From Tulasnella sp. 424 (lineage: Eukaryota; Basidiomycota; Agaricomycetes; Cantharellales; Tulasnellaceae), in NCBI GenBank assembly GCA_019633425.1, contig WSUB01000101.1:62001-126000 (forward strand): a stretch of DNA of 64,000 nt, read 5' to 3'. The notes under the pieces were generated by a model. It did no database searches and was not told the DNA's origin. It saw nothing but the letters and a program-made list of their open reading frames with translations. Both the position numbers and the translations under genes were made by a program. Below, piece by piece: positions 1 to 11,107 of this stretch (the stretch's first letter is position 1; each line of letters opens with the position of its first letter).

Positions 1-571
1 GTCAACATTGTCGAAGAAGAATGGATATGGAGCGAATAGAGCTGCTGGACGCTGGATAATGAACATGGTTGAATCTGCGTGAGTGATGAATGGAGCTTGG
101 ATTCACGCTGATCGCTCGCATGGAGACAGGTTATAAGGAGCTACGATCCTCTGGTACTCGTCATCGCCGAAGATCCAGGGCATTTGGTGGAGGGTGCAAC
201 AGTCATCCTTATGCGACGACGTCAGCCAGCGACGCGTCGGTGTTCATAGAATCCTCGCGAAGATGCTAGAACCAGCAATGGAAACTGTAGGCATAATCCA
301 ATCTTGGCGGAATAATTATACCTGCACTACTTTTTCTGCAGCCGTAAAGCGTGGTAATGGCGCGGGACCGAAAAGACGTGACAGTATGCTGCAATTGCAC
401 ATTAGCGGTTTATTTGGAAGGGCGGTAGTCGAACTTCAACATGTCCACGTGTTCAGGACCGGGGTCTCACGGTTCCGATTTCCCGTTGGGCCTAATTGAC
501 AGCCAAAAGGGATGTGAATGATGCACCTTCATTGACCTAGTACAACAGAAACGCTACAAGCAAGGCATTGT
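1..571. other. left edge, no supported gene
   Basis: I see no recognisable coding exon here. A plus-strand open frame at 194-499 has no ATG start, no recognisable family and no splice support. The right end is the 3' flank of the minus-strand membrane protein gene that follows. The stretch may hold the end of a gene outside the window, but nothing shows it. Confidence 0.4.
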
Positions 572-2752
572 CTAGACCTGTTCCACATTACTCGTCGACG
601 TGGCTTTCTCCGACGGCCCGTCCAACGAAGGCATTGACAGTGGTACAGTAGCAAGATCATCTACGACGGTATCTCTACTGATCAACGCCCCCCTCCTGAT
701 AAGCAGAACCAAGAATGGTGTGATATGCAGCTCGTCACCTATCCAGGGGATGTTGGCGTGGCGAGCCCCGTCCGTCACTTCGCCAAGTTGCACGCCGCCC
801 TGAGGAACCCAAGGTAAGTGATTTTTACAAATTGGAAGGGAGACAGGGGAAGGAGAATAACGAACGGAGTATTCAGCCGCACAGACGTATGCCCTCTCTG
901 CCCCTTCCTCGCCCGTTGGATTGGCCACGAAAAGCACGTAGGGATCAGGAATCTCGGCCGCGGCACGAGATACGTCGAATTGCTCGCCCTCACGGATTCG
1001 GAACCAGCTAAGTAGCAGTGCGTGTGAGATCAGCACATCCAACATGAAGACTTGACCTAGGAGAATTCCACGCACGCAAAGTCTGCATTATCCCCGCAAA
1101 GAATATCGCATTGTTCACGGGGGAGCATTAGCTTTGGGGAAACTTGCGAGTCAGTATCCGAAGCCACCTAAGTTAATGGCGTATTGCGGGCGAACCTCCG
1201 ATTGTGTCTTGCTGTACGGAATATACATAAATTTGCCGTTTCCGATGTGCCATCCTAATCTTAACAGATAATGAAAAGGCTTAGTCATCATAAAGAGCCT
1301 CGCCGAAGGAACTCGACCGACGAACTTTCCGACGCGATACCGGCCCTAACCCGTTTATGTCAGTCAAAACAATGGCTGATGTGAAATGAAAAGTAGACGA
1401 CTTACATCGTAGAAAATCCTGACAACGTAAAGTTTTTGATGATCCCAGAGATATGGATCTGGATTCCCGTCTTCGTAACCAAGTGGGACGGCGGCCTCCG
1501 TAACAGTTGCTGAATACCTCAGCCAACGAGCCGGAACGCGTCCGCGAGGTAGAGGGGCCTGTGGAATCATTCGAGGTAAGCGATTTTCTAAGAGATATGG
1601 CAAGTTCCTCAGCTAGACACACCCGCCTAGGTTTCTATCCAACCAAATGAGATTAGTCACGATCCTACAAGAAGACGCAGGTCCCGCTTACGGGATCATT
1701 GACCACAAGCATATTTTCGATAACGGCAGCCTGACGCTCGTACTCTGCCTTTTCCTCCTTCATCCTGAGTTCCAACTCCCGGGCGCGGCCAGCATCCAGC
1801 AATTCGTCGGTCGAAAAGGTCAACGCTTGGCTTGACCACCATGATACAGCAATCATGAACACCTGGAACCCAAATATCGTTGGGACAAGGATCCTTCCAG
1901 CAAGCATAACGCGCCACGATGTTGATTGCTCAAACCCAGAACCATTGTTGTTTGGCCAGAGGTAAGCGATGATGCTCACAGCGAATGCTCCGATAGCGTA
2001 AAAGGTATTGATGAGTGGGATACAAAGTAAGACGTTGTCGATGTAGCAGTAATACGTGAGGTAGGTGGTGAGTTGAATGATGCTGAAATGTCGATTTGAA
2101 AGCTTGCTGCGGTAGATATGGGCGTAGGCGACGGCATGGGCGATTGACGCGAGACTGGAGAGAAGGGAGAATAGAAGGGCATATCGAGAGGCATCACTAA
2201 TTCCTGGGAGAGCGAGGAAGGATCCAACGGCGCCAAGAATCAATGCAGTCTGCACGTCTCTGGTTAGCGGACTGGCGGTTCATACCCAAACCTAAAATGT
2301 GCCCGACGTACGATGACATTCGCGCTTTCCCATTCATTGACCATGCTCTCGCAGTAGGCCGCCCAAGCAGTAGTAGCTCCCTCCCTACTAACGTCATTAG
2401 TGTAAATGTCGGGCTCTGCCCTAACGACGGTCACGAGCTCTTGGTGCCGTTTCTGGGGAAATAAGCACCGTCAGAGGCGATGTGACGTGCCCATCAATCC
2501 AAACTTACTGCGTATAGGTTTGGAAGCCAAAAGCATACTGTCCATATGAGAGGCTCGCCAAGGGCTGGAAGTGAAAATCGTTGGGCGAATCTCCGTCGGG
2601 GACTTTGCCAAAGGAGATGGTATGTTAGGTCGACCACACCTCTCCACAGGCCCATCCACACGCTGTCAATCTACTCACGTCCGAAACCCCCTCCTCTGTC
2701 TGGATTCCAAGTACTTGACAATCTCTGGGACTTCAGGACCGCTGTCCGCCAT
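572..2752 (-). CDS. unnamed multi-pass membrane protein, copy 1
   Basis: I do not recognise the family. The spliced model starts at the ATG at 2752 (MADSGPEVPEIVKYLES) and ends at the TAG at 572. Exons I can place are 2752-2679, 2602-2509, about 2458-2316, 2249-1692, a 12-nt microexon at 1634-1623, 1558-1406, a probable microexon at 1345-1330, then several C-terminal exons. The exon at 2249-1692 carries about five hydrophobic segments followed by a charged helix (TDELLDAGRARELELRMK). The C-terminal half is soluble and has motifs such as PLGYEDG, LYVVRIFYD, FRIREGEQFDV and AYVCAAEY. A paralogue at 38191-40418 on the same strand matches it exon by exon, which is the best proof of the model. Copy 1 has one extra intron, between SE and LMLPREQCDILCG. 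Localisation to a membrane is inferred from hydrophobicity only. Confidence 0.7.
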
Positions 2753-2981
2753 ACACTATTCAACGACTTTGCAATAAACCTAGGAGCGACGATGAGAATT
2801 TAGGAGCGAGTGCGTTGTTCAACTTTAGACTGGAGCTTGCCGCGGCAACTGCCAGGAAGAAGCAGCAACCCGGCACTGCCTTCGGCGAGCACACACTTCT
2901 CAAATAACTTATCGAGTGAGCGTTATTATATTGTATCGCGTACTGGGGCCAGTTATATTAGTAAAGAAGTATCTCATGATC

Positions 2982-5237
2982 TCATTGAGCGTTGGACGCC
3001 CCGGACCCAGACCCAGAGGCCTTCGGTACAATAGAGAAAGTGCCCGTATTCGCTCCAAACCAACGGTCGTTGGCTGCTTTCACTCGTGCAGCGGCCGCCG
3101 CAGCCCCAGGATTCACGAGTTCCAGTCCTAGTGAGGGTCAAATTAGTTCGCGCTGTCCCCTTTAGAAACCAACCACACGCACCTTGCACTGGCGTGAATA
3201 CCAATGAAGTCGCGGTGCCTGATATGCCTTGAGTCTGAGCGGCCTTTGTGAGTACTTGTGTCCGTAACCGGTTCGCCTTGGACATCTTGGCTGTGAAGCA
3301 GTGGATGGATATAAGCGTCGAAACCCCCCGAGCAAGATCCCATAATTACTAACCTCGGCTTTTCGAGTCCACGACGTTCGCTCGGACTTTTCCGGTTGCA
3401 GAACCCAACATTCCCAATCCTTTCGTCTCGTCGAAGGCGCCAACTTCCTCTTCCGCCTCACCGAACGCCATCCGATTCTGCAGTTTCCTCAACTCCGTCT
3501 GCGCGTAGGCCTCCTTTGCCTTTCTTGCCCTAGAGGATCGAGGCAACCCACAGGTTAGCAAATGGAGTGAAGGAAGGCAGTTAAACAGGATAATACTGAC
3601 TTCTTACCACCTCTTCGCTTCTTCGGACCGTCATCTGGGACTGGTAGAGCCTTGACAACTTTGGCCGGTGGAGGTTCAGCAAGTTTCTCGATGTGCTTGG
3701 CAACCTTTTCCCTCTGCTGTCTCCCAAATGACCCTTGGTAATTTGGCCGCAATAAGTGGCTGGTGTCGGAGCACAGACATCGCAAGCAACGTACCGTTAC
3801 TCCCAGGTTGAAGATCCATCCTAGCAGACAGAGCAACCTTCGCAGCAAGGGTTCGCTGAGCCTTTTGCCGATAGTCGGAAGGAGTTTCCTGAATCAAGTC
3901 AGACTGAGCGAGAAATCCTGAGTGGCGATTTTGAGTGGCGGTGGAAAAACCGGCAACAATTTTCTTTTGGACGCCTAGGACCTATAAAAGAATATATATA
4001 GTGTGGTTCAGCACCGCAAGAAAAATCACCAGATGATAGAGGGCGTCATACAGCAATATTGCAAGCGGGCATCTTAGCTAGAGCGTTTAAACCGCCCGCT
4101 ACACCGAGCAGCTTCGCTGCGCATGTACTTCCGACGATAGCGGTCAGGTTTGGTGCAAGGACAGACATCCGTGATCGAACATAGTTGAAGATCTAAGATT
4201 TAAGAGGGTATTATTGGTCAGCAAAGTTAACCTGATCGGGTTATTAGAATAAACTTAATCAACTAACCTTCTTCCTTGCGTCTTCCAATCGTTCAGCCAG
4301 ATCACAAGCTCTCAACACTGCCTGCCACTCTCCGTCCGGAAGAGGAGTGCCTTTCGTTGTTGTGGACGTAATTGTGACCGTCATGATTATAGCAGGTGGT
4401 AACGCCCCTGTCAGCTTTCCTCGAGGAAGCTCCTATATAATGAAGCCAACTCAAGAGCCATTCCCTCCAGCTGGAATCGTGTCAACGCACCACTTCATTG
4501 CCTATCACACGAACGGCGCGGATAAACATATTCGGATCAGGAACTAGTTGATGCAGTTCAGGGAATTTGGGGCTGTAGGTATCTCGGATGAACTGTTGGA
4601 CATGAGAACGGCTCAAGTTAGTTTGCGAAAAGCTTGCCAGAACAGAGCGGAGGTCCAACCTTATGAACGATAAGGATTTCATTGTCGATGTCCACCGAAA
4701 GATTGTTCGCCTTGACGATTAGAGCATATTCCGGGTTGTCGAGCGACATAGTAGTGTCCTTGGAAGGGTTCTCGATGTACTTGTCTATATCCTAGCCAAG
4801 GCCAATGTGAACGACTATGAGCGTTATTGCAGTTGCCAGAAAACGAGGGTTCCCTCACGCTGAGAACGTCCATCATCCGCTTGCTCCCTTCTAACTTGGC
4901 TACGTTCCTCACGTCATCGACTTCCGCCAAGTCCATCTGCTCGACGTCCTCTGCATCAAGTTCTGTCCAGACACGAAGAATCAGCAAGGGTAAGGAACTG
5001 GCTTAAGGAGGCTGCCTCACCTTGAGCAGGTGCTATACCACCAGGGGCCACACCACCCTCAATCGTAGGCTGCTCTTCTTCGTCTTCATCGTCCTCATCC
5101 ATCTCAGCATCCTCCTCCGCTTTCCGCTTCAACGATCCCCCAAGTCCGGAAGACCCAGCGACTTGCTCTTCCTGCTCTTCCTCCTCTTCACCCGTATCTT
5201 CTAGGTCGTTTAATAGTTCATCTGCCAGAGATGACAT
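2982..5237 (-). CDS. PRP31: pre-mRNA processing factor Prp31 (U4/U6 snRNP)
   Basis: Prp31 binds the U4 snRNA 5' stem-loop with the 15.5K/Snu13 protein and is needed to form the U4/U6.U5 tri-snRNP in the nucleus. The start [14 protein letters not shown] is the family signature, followed by an acidic stretch. Next come [12 protein letters not shown] and the Nop domain core ([65 protein letters not shown]). The Prp31-specific C-terminal region follows ([30 protein letters not shown], read in parts), ending [14 protein letters not shown]...ASNAQ with TGA at 2982-2984. About ten short introns give roughly 560 residues, usual for fungi. An in-frame ATG 93 nt upstream (5330) would add a Ser/Thr-rich leader, but 5237 matches the family start. 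It is divergent from SSU72, 358 bp away. Confidence 0.93.
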
Positions 5238-5595
5238 GCTTGTGGCCACGCTGGTGGTGGTGGTGGATGGTCTTCGAAGGGACGGTCCAATGTGGAATAC
5301 GGCGTTACCGGAGTTTACACAAACCTGCATTTTCCAACCACCAGCACCTGCCTAACCTCGTTCAAAATGTAAGTGAGTGGTGATCAGAGCTGAAAGGCGT
5401 AAAGATGACTTTGAGTGGTATCAGAAATTTGACCCGGAAATACATATATCATGTTCCTGGGTCAAACAGCTGAACCGGTGGCTTTGCTACCGTACGGGTA
5501 CTTCTGAACACCCCATTCCTGTTTTTTTGGTAACGCTTCGCAAAGTTGTCGCTGACAAGCTTTCCCATTCCTCAGATTCTGACTCAATATAGAAG

Positions 5596-6685
5596 ATGGA
5601 TCCAAGACGAGACCCACGCAGAGATCCAAGACGAGATCCTCGACTCGCTGCTCGCACCGCCGACCCACGAGCGTCATCAAGCCTCCCGTCGACTCCACCG
5701 ACCAGCAGCTATGTACCGCCTCCCCAGCAGCAGGTTGTACCCACTGCACCTCCAATCCCTCAGCCTACAGCGCCAGCTTCAAAATACAAGTCCCGCCCCT
5801 TGTTCTGCGTCGTTTGTGCAAGTAATCAGGTGAGGCATCCGTCATCAGGAGGTTTTCATTTGCACCGGAGCTTACAAGCCCAATTTTGGCTCTGGAAAGT
5901 AGAATCGATCAATGGAGGCCCACAACGTCTTAGCGTACGCCCGCAGCAAGTCCGTGTTATCACTTCTCCCCGACTGAGGCGCCTTTACTTTAGGAAGGCT
6001 GGTTTTCGGGTCATATCAGCAGGGACAGGTTCGGCGGTTCGCTTACCGGGACCATCAATTGACAAGCCCAACATTTATACGTTCGGTACTCCTTATGACG
6101 ATATGTACAATGACCTGAAGAATAAGGATGCCAGACTGTATGTGTCAAGGCCGAGTACGAGGACGAGGCGGCGGCGTTTGCTGACATTCTTGCTCTCGTA
6201 CCATCAGTTACACTGCCAACGGTCTTCTTCAAATGTTGGATCGCAATAGAAATATCAAGCTCGCCCCGGAGAAGTGGCAAGAGACGAAAACGATCGTCGA
6301 CGTAGTGATTACATGCGAGGAACGGTGTTTCGACGCCGTTTGTGATGGTGCGTCTTCCCGAGAATACCTTTGCCCTAGGGTCTGACGCCTGTTTTCTTAG
6401 ACCTGCTTGCGAGAGGGGGAGATAGTAATCGATCTGTTCACGTCGTCAACGTCGAGATTAAGGATAACCACGAAGAAGCGTTGATAGCTGGGAAGGCCAT
6501 TCTGGACCTTGCGACGGCAGTGAGTGGGCAGACGTCATGTGGATGGTTAGCTATTGTGCTGACTCAGTTTCCCTGTACGCTAGATCGAGAGTGCGGACGA
6601 CATTGACGAAGAAATGGAGCAAATCCTTCAAGGACAGCAAGAGAAGCACCCCCACGCAATCCTTCATTCCGTTGCTTTTTATTGA
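5596..6685 (+). CDS. SSU72: RNA polymerase II CTD phosphatase Ssu72
   Basis: Ssu72 removes phosphate from Ser5/Ser7 of the Pol II C-terminal domain and belongs to the cleavage and polyadenylation machinery. The low-molecular-weight phosphatase loop is split by an intron: exon 1 ends FCVVCASNQ and exon 2 (5903-5934) continues [11 protein letters not shown], giving the C-x5-R signature (CASNQNR). Exon 3 starts at 5994 with [20 protein letters not shown]. Then come [44 protein letters not shown] and [15 protein letters not shown], ending [10 protein letters not shown] with TGA at 6683-6685. The N-terminus is longer than in yeast or human: a perfect Arg-Asp-Pro-Arg repeat followed by a Pro/Gln-rich linker of about 60 residues before the catalytic domain. 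Confidence 0.95.
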
Positions 6686-7424
6686 ACACCTGTTCCTCTT
6701 TCGTACCCCGTCACCTACGAGGTGATACATCGACGCCTTTGAAGCAACCTTGAACCGCGCCATTTGTGTTTCTGGATTCGAGACGCACAGAGAAACGGCG
6801 CCTTCGATAAAGTGGGACACTCGCACTCGATCGCCAAGTGTGTTGATGGGGGTTGCACTACAGAAACTCAAAGAGCAGCGACTACTGAAAGCGGGATGTA
6901 TAATGATAGAATATAAATTCATAACGCATGAACAGAGGGCCCAAAGAAGGCGATCTGCTTGGCGGGGACTTGGCTTAGAGCTGGCTCGCGTGGGGTCGCT
7001 GTCTAATCACGACGCTTGAAGGGATGCTGTGATTCTGCTGACTGAGATAGGGTAGAAGCGAGCTAGCTCTATTACAGATCATTAATGAGGTATACTAGAA
7101 CTGGTTATGGACGCTAGGATATGAACGGATGAATTCGAATCCGACGTTGGACGTAGCCTGGACCACGACCCTGACTATAAATGCCGCAGATATCATCCCC
7201 GACTGAGAAAGGACTAAGCAACCCGATCTCGGATAGATTACCCCCCTTATAGCGGAAAACCTTCTCATGCTCGTTCGCCTCGAGGACGGAAGACGAAGAG
7301 CCGGGGCCGCCAGACATCTCCCCGAAACCACCACACTGTCGACTCTCTCCCTCCAAATCTAAAGCAACTTCCTTTGGAGCTCAGACCTTCTGGAAATCAC
7401 CGTCTTACTCACCGCATTGATATA
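6686..7424. other. intergenic, 3' of SSU72 and upstream of kinase gene
   Basis: Short open frames exist on both strands (for example 6750-7019 plus and 7095-7334 minus). None has family motifs or a splice pattern that extends it. I read it as the SSU72 3' UTR plus the promoter of the kinase-TPR gene that starts at 7425. Confidence 0.4.
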
Positions 7425-10400
7425 ATGTCCGAAGATCCAAGTGGCAACGCTGGCCCTCCTCTTTCGATCAGTTCCGATGAGCAGGAAAACTCCAGTGGAA
7501 GATTCAGGCTGAACAACAAGTTGGTGAGTCATGCTCCTGAACAAGATTTGATATTGCTTGCCAAACCACACTCTATATCGCAGAAAGAGAAGCTCGACAA
7601 GCTTGCGCCTTGGCGGATTGACCCATCCTTAATTGCATTCCCAGAAGATTCCTGCGAGTTTCATGGAGGAAACGCAGCAGTTGCACAGGCGTTTTTGGCT
7701 TCCCTCTCTGATGATGAAGACAGTATAGACGATTCTCAACGTTCATCGGAGGAACGCCCGGTCTTAGATGGTCTAATCCTCGAGTTTGATGATGCCACGA
7801 TAGGGTCAGGACACGATGAGCAGGATAAGGAAGGGCATCAAGAGAGCGAGCCAGACGAAGGGGAGCATGACAATAATAATGACGGAGAAAAGGTACAGGT
7901 AAATGACGGTCAACCCGAGCCTGAAGACGAAGGTCAGAAGCAGGAGTCTGATGATGAAAGTCCCTCCTTGACAGTCAGTTTGGGCTGCGGTTCTGGGATC
8001 TGCGGGTCCCCCAGTGTTCCCATCCACTCACGGCCACTCCTCCCCTCATCCTGAACAGGTCATAGCTGTGAAGAAACTCAGGATAGCCGAAGATACGGAT
8101 GTAGAGCGTGTATTGGGGGTAAGAATACTTCATTGAACTGTGCCGAGCCCCAGATTTAAGCCCACTCAGTTGGCACTTAGGGAAATGGAACTTTTGGTGG
8201 AACTTTCTCACCCAAACATAGTCGAGGTCATAGGTTTTGTTGAGGACGCGAACAAGGATATAGTCTGGTTGATCTTTCCATGGGAAGGAAACGGGAACTT
8301 GAGGGACTTTCTTGCGTCAGGAGATTGGGAAATCCCTGAGAGGATCTCACTGGTAGGAACAAACCACTGTCCGTTTACTCTTTCTTAGAAGCCGTACTCC
8401 AGATTGACGACGTGACGCAAGGGGTGGAATACCTCCATCAACAAGACCCACCTATATTTCATGGGGACCTTAAGTCGGTGGGTTTGAATCCGGCCACACT
8501 GTTCTGCGTGGCATTGGTGCTTAGTCTGGGATTATGCAGCTCAATATATTGGTCACCTCGGAACGTTACGCCGTAATCACCGACTTTGGCTCCGCTCGCC
8601 GACTGAAAAACGGGAATCTTGACGAGACAACTCACGAAGATATCAGCGAACCGCGGTTGGCGGGTTCCCCGACGACCCAAGGAGGTACCCCGCTTGAAGT
8701 AACATTCTGTACCTCTACCAAGACAATAACCCTGACTGGCAACAATTATACACTCCGCTGGGCTGCCCCAGAGTTATTGATGGAGGACCAGGCCGACCTG
8801 CGTAGCGATATCTGGTCATTGGGATGGATATATTACGAGGTAAGACCAATTCGAACCCTGGATATCAAATATCTGACCTAACCCTCCGTCTACGAAATAG
8901 GCAATGACCAACAGTATTCCGTTTCAAGATGTGCTAGCGGACGTCGCCGTTGTTACGCGCGTTGTCCAGGGAGACCTTCCATCAATCACCAACGACATTC
9001 GGGTGTCATCAATTGCCGCCCTTTGTTCTTTAATGGCTAAGTGCTGGAACATTATTCCAGACAAGAGACCGACGGCCAAAGAATGTCGAAGCTCAATTGG
9101 ATGGATGGTGTGTCGTGCAGGTCAAACCCTTCTTGCCGATAGCTCGCTAACAGTTTCGCATAGCCAATGGTTGTTCCTTCTCCACGTGAAACTTCTGGTC
9201 CAAAAGCTCAAGAGCCTCTCTCTCCCTCGCTCTTCCTCACGTTGGGTAGCTTGCACTACCAACAGGACAGCTATTCTAAGGCATTGAACGCCTATTCGAA
9301 AGCTCTCAGCGTGTACACTGCCAAGGGGGATGCTCGAGGCCGAGCCAACACGTTGCGCGGTCTTGGGGACGTGCAGCGGTGCCAGGACCAGTACGGAGAT
9401 GCCGCTTCAAATTTCTCTGAAGCTCTGAGCATTTACGAGGAGATTGGCGACAACGACGGGAAGGCGAACGCCTTGCGTGGGCTGGGCAGTCTACATATTC
9501 TTCAACAAGAATATGACGCGGCTATTTCTTCCTACTCTCGAGCCATCCAGATTTACACCGACCTGAAGGACAGTGAAGGAAGAGCTGATACCTTACTATC
9601 CCTTGCGGAGGTGCAAGTCCTTCAAGACAAGTACAGCGATGCCTTTTCAAACTATTCCGAGGCGCGAAGTATCTTCGCCGACATCGGCGAGAGAAGCCAG
9701 ACGGCCAAAGCGCTGTGTGGCCTCGGAAGCGTGCATCGTTGTCGGGATGACTATGTCGAGGCCGTTTCCTGCTACTCCGAAGCCTGGGACCTCTACACCG
9801 CGGACGGAAATGACAGTGGAAGAGCCGACGCATCGTTCGGCCTTGGCTTGGTGCAGGTTATCCGAAAAGACTTCAGCGAGGCCGTTTCGTGCTACTCAGA
9901 GGTTATCCAACTTCGCACCAAGATCGGCGACGCTAGTGGCGGGGCTGCCGCCCTTTGCAGTCTTGGGCAGGCGTACGGCCTCCAAGAAAAGTACGACGAA
10001 GCCATCTCTAAATACTTGGAAGCTCTTCAAATTTACACCGATATTGGTGATCGGAGCGGGAGAGCCGAGGCATTAGTCGGCCTCGCAGATCTGTACCGTT
10101 GTCAAGACCGGTACGCTCAAGCTCTCACGCATTATTCCGAGGCTCTCCAAATCTCCATCGACATCTCCGGCAAGGGAGGGCAAGCCGACGCCTTGTGTGG
10201 CTTTGCAAACGTGTATTCAAACCAGGAGCAATACGACGATGCCCTTTCACACTTCAATAAAGCGCTTATAATTCGCACGGACATCGGTGATTTTTGGGGC
10301 CAAGCTGACGTACTGGAGAACCTCGCGGCGGTGTACTACCTTCAGGAGCAGTACGAGGATGCTATTCTACACCACTCACAGGCCCTCCAACTCCGCACCG

Positions 10401-10720
10401 ACATCGGCGATACCAGCGGAAGGGCCAGGAGCTTATATAACCTTGCAGAGGTGTACTATAATCGAGAGGAATATGACGACGCTACTGCTCGCTATTCCGA
10501 GGCGCTCCAAATTCGGTTGGACATAGGCGACACCGAGGGAAGAGCCGATGTCTCTCAAAGTCTGGCGGCGGTGTATCGCGATCAAAATCGACTTAGCGAT
10601 GCTTTGTTCCATGCAGAAGAGGCAGCAAGAATCTTTTCCGAAGTTGGCAACCAGGAGAAGGAAACTAGCGCTGCTAAGGACGTCGCCGATATCCGTGAGC
10701 TAATCGCGGCGTCTACCTGA
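7425..10720 (+). CDS. TKL-type protein kinase fused to 12 TPR repeats (copy 1)
   Basis: Eight exons (7425-7523, 7584-7973, 8059-8118, 8170-8352, 8403-8477, 8540-8839, 8901-9107, 9164-10720) give 956 residues, all introns in phase 0. The divergent glycine loop is FHGGNAAVAQAFL at residues 59-71. An acidic insert (about 72-163) separates it from the beta-3 lysine K168 (VIAVKK). The catalytic loop is HGDLKSLN at 264-271 with D266, K268 and N271, and Arg of HRD is Gly. The DFG Asp is D284, then WAAPELL and SDIWSLGW. All catalytic residues are present, so activity is plausible. From about residue 445 there are 12 TPR units of exactly 40 residues (consensus ALxxLAxVYxxQxxYDDAxxxYSEAL) and a capping helix. 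Similar kinase-TPR proteins are expanded in Agaricomycetes. A signalling or scaffold role is inference. A paralogue with the same exon plan follows 387 bp downstream. Confidence 0.88.
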
Positions 10721-11107
10721 CGGGTACAGTAAGGGTCTAGCCGAGGAGACAAAGTCCTTTAAAGCCTTCGGGTTCGTAGTTAGAATAAATGAGCTCCATT
10801 GTGTCAGTTGGTCAGGACGTTTGTTGTTTCTGTGTTTAACTTGGACCGATGGAACTTGGGAAGCAGGTGTTCATTTTCTCTTGGATGTGCGATGGAAGCG
10901 TACAGAAGTGACCTCCGTAGTGCCGTTAGTATTCTGCCGCCGTTTCGGCATCCAAAAATGGGGCTTTGATCACGTGACAAGGGCCAGTCGCGGGTGAACT
11001 GCCCTTTTATCAAGGGTTCCCGTTGCATTCCCATTCACATCTTCTCCATCCCTACCCTCCACTTGTTCCTCCCGTCCTGACGACTCTGCGAATTTACTCG
11101 AATTTCC
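10721..11107. other. intergenic between the two kinase-TPR genes
   Basis: The 387 bp hold the 3' UTR of the first kinase gene and the promoter of the second. I see no coding exon, repeat or RNA gene. Confidence 0.5.

Noticed and set aside
1665..2255. Membrane protein read as a separate gene ending at the stop at 1665
   Set aside because: The stop lies inside an intron that starts with GTAAGC after VVNDP. Copy 2 has a GT donor at the same codon, and both copies continue through a 12-nt exon.
5238..5330. PRP31 start at the upstream ATG (MQVCVNSGNAVFHIG)
   Set aside because: Family members begin at or near MSLADELL. The extra leader has no counterpart, although 5' ends would be needed to exclude it.
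7974..8058. LGCGSGICG read-through as a kinase glycine loop
   Set aside because: It lies in an intron with good GTCAGT and AACAG ends, the frame then meets TGA, and copy 2 has nothing similar. The real loop is FHGGNAAVAQAFL upstream.
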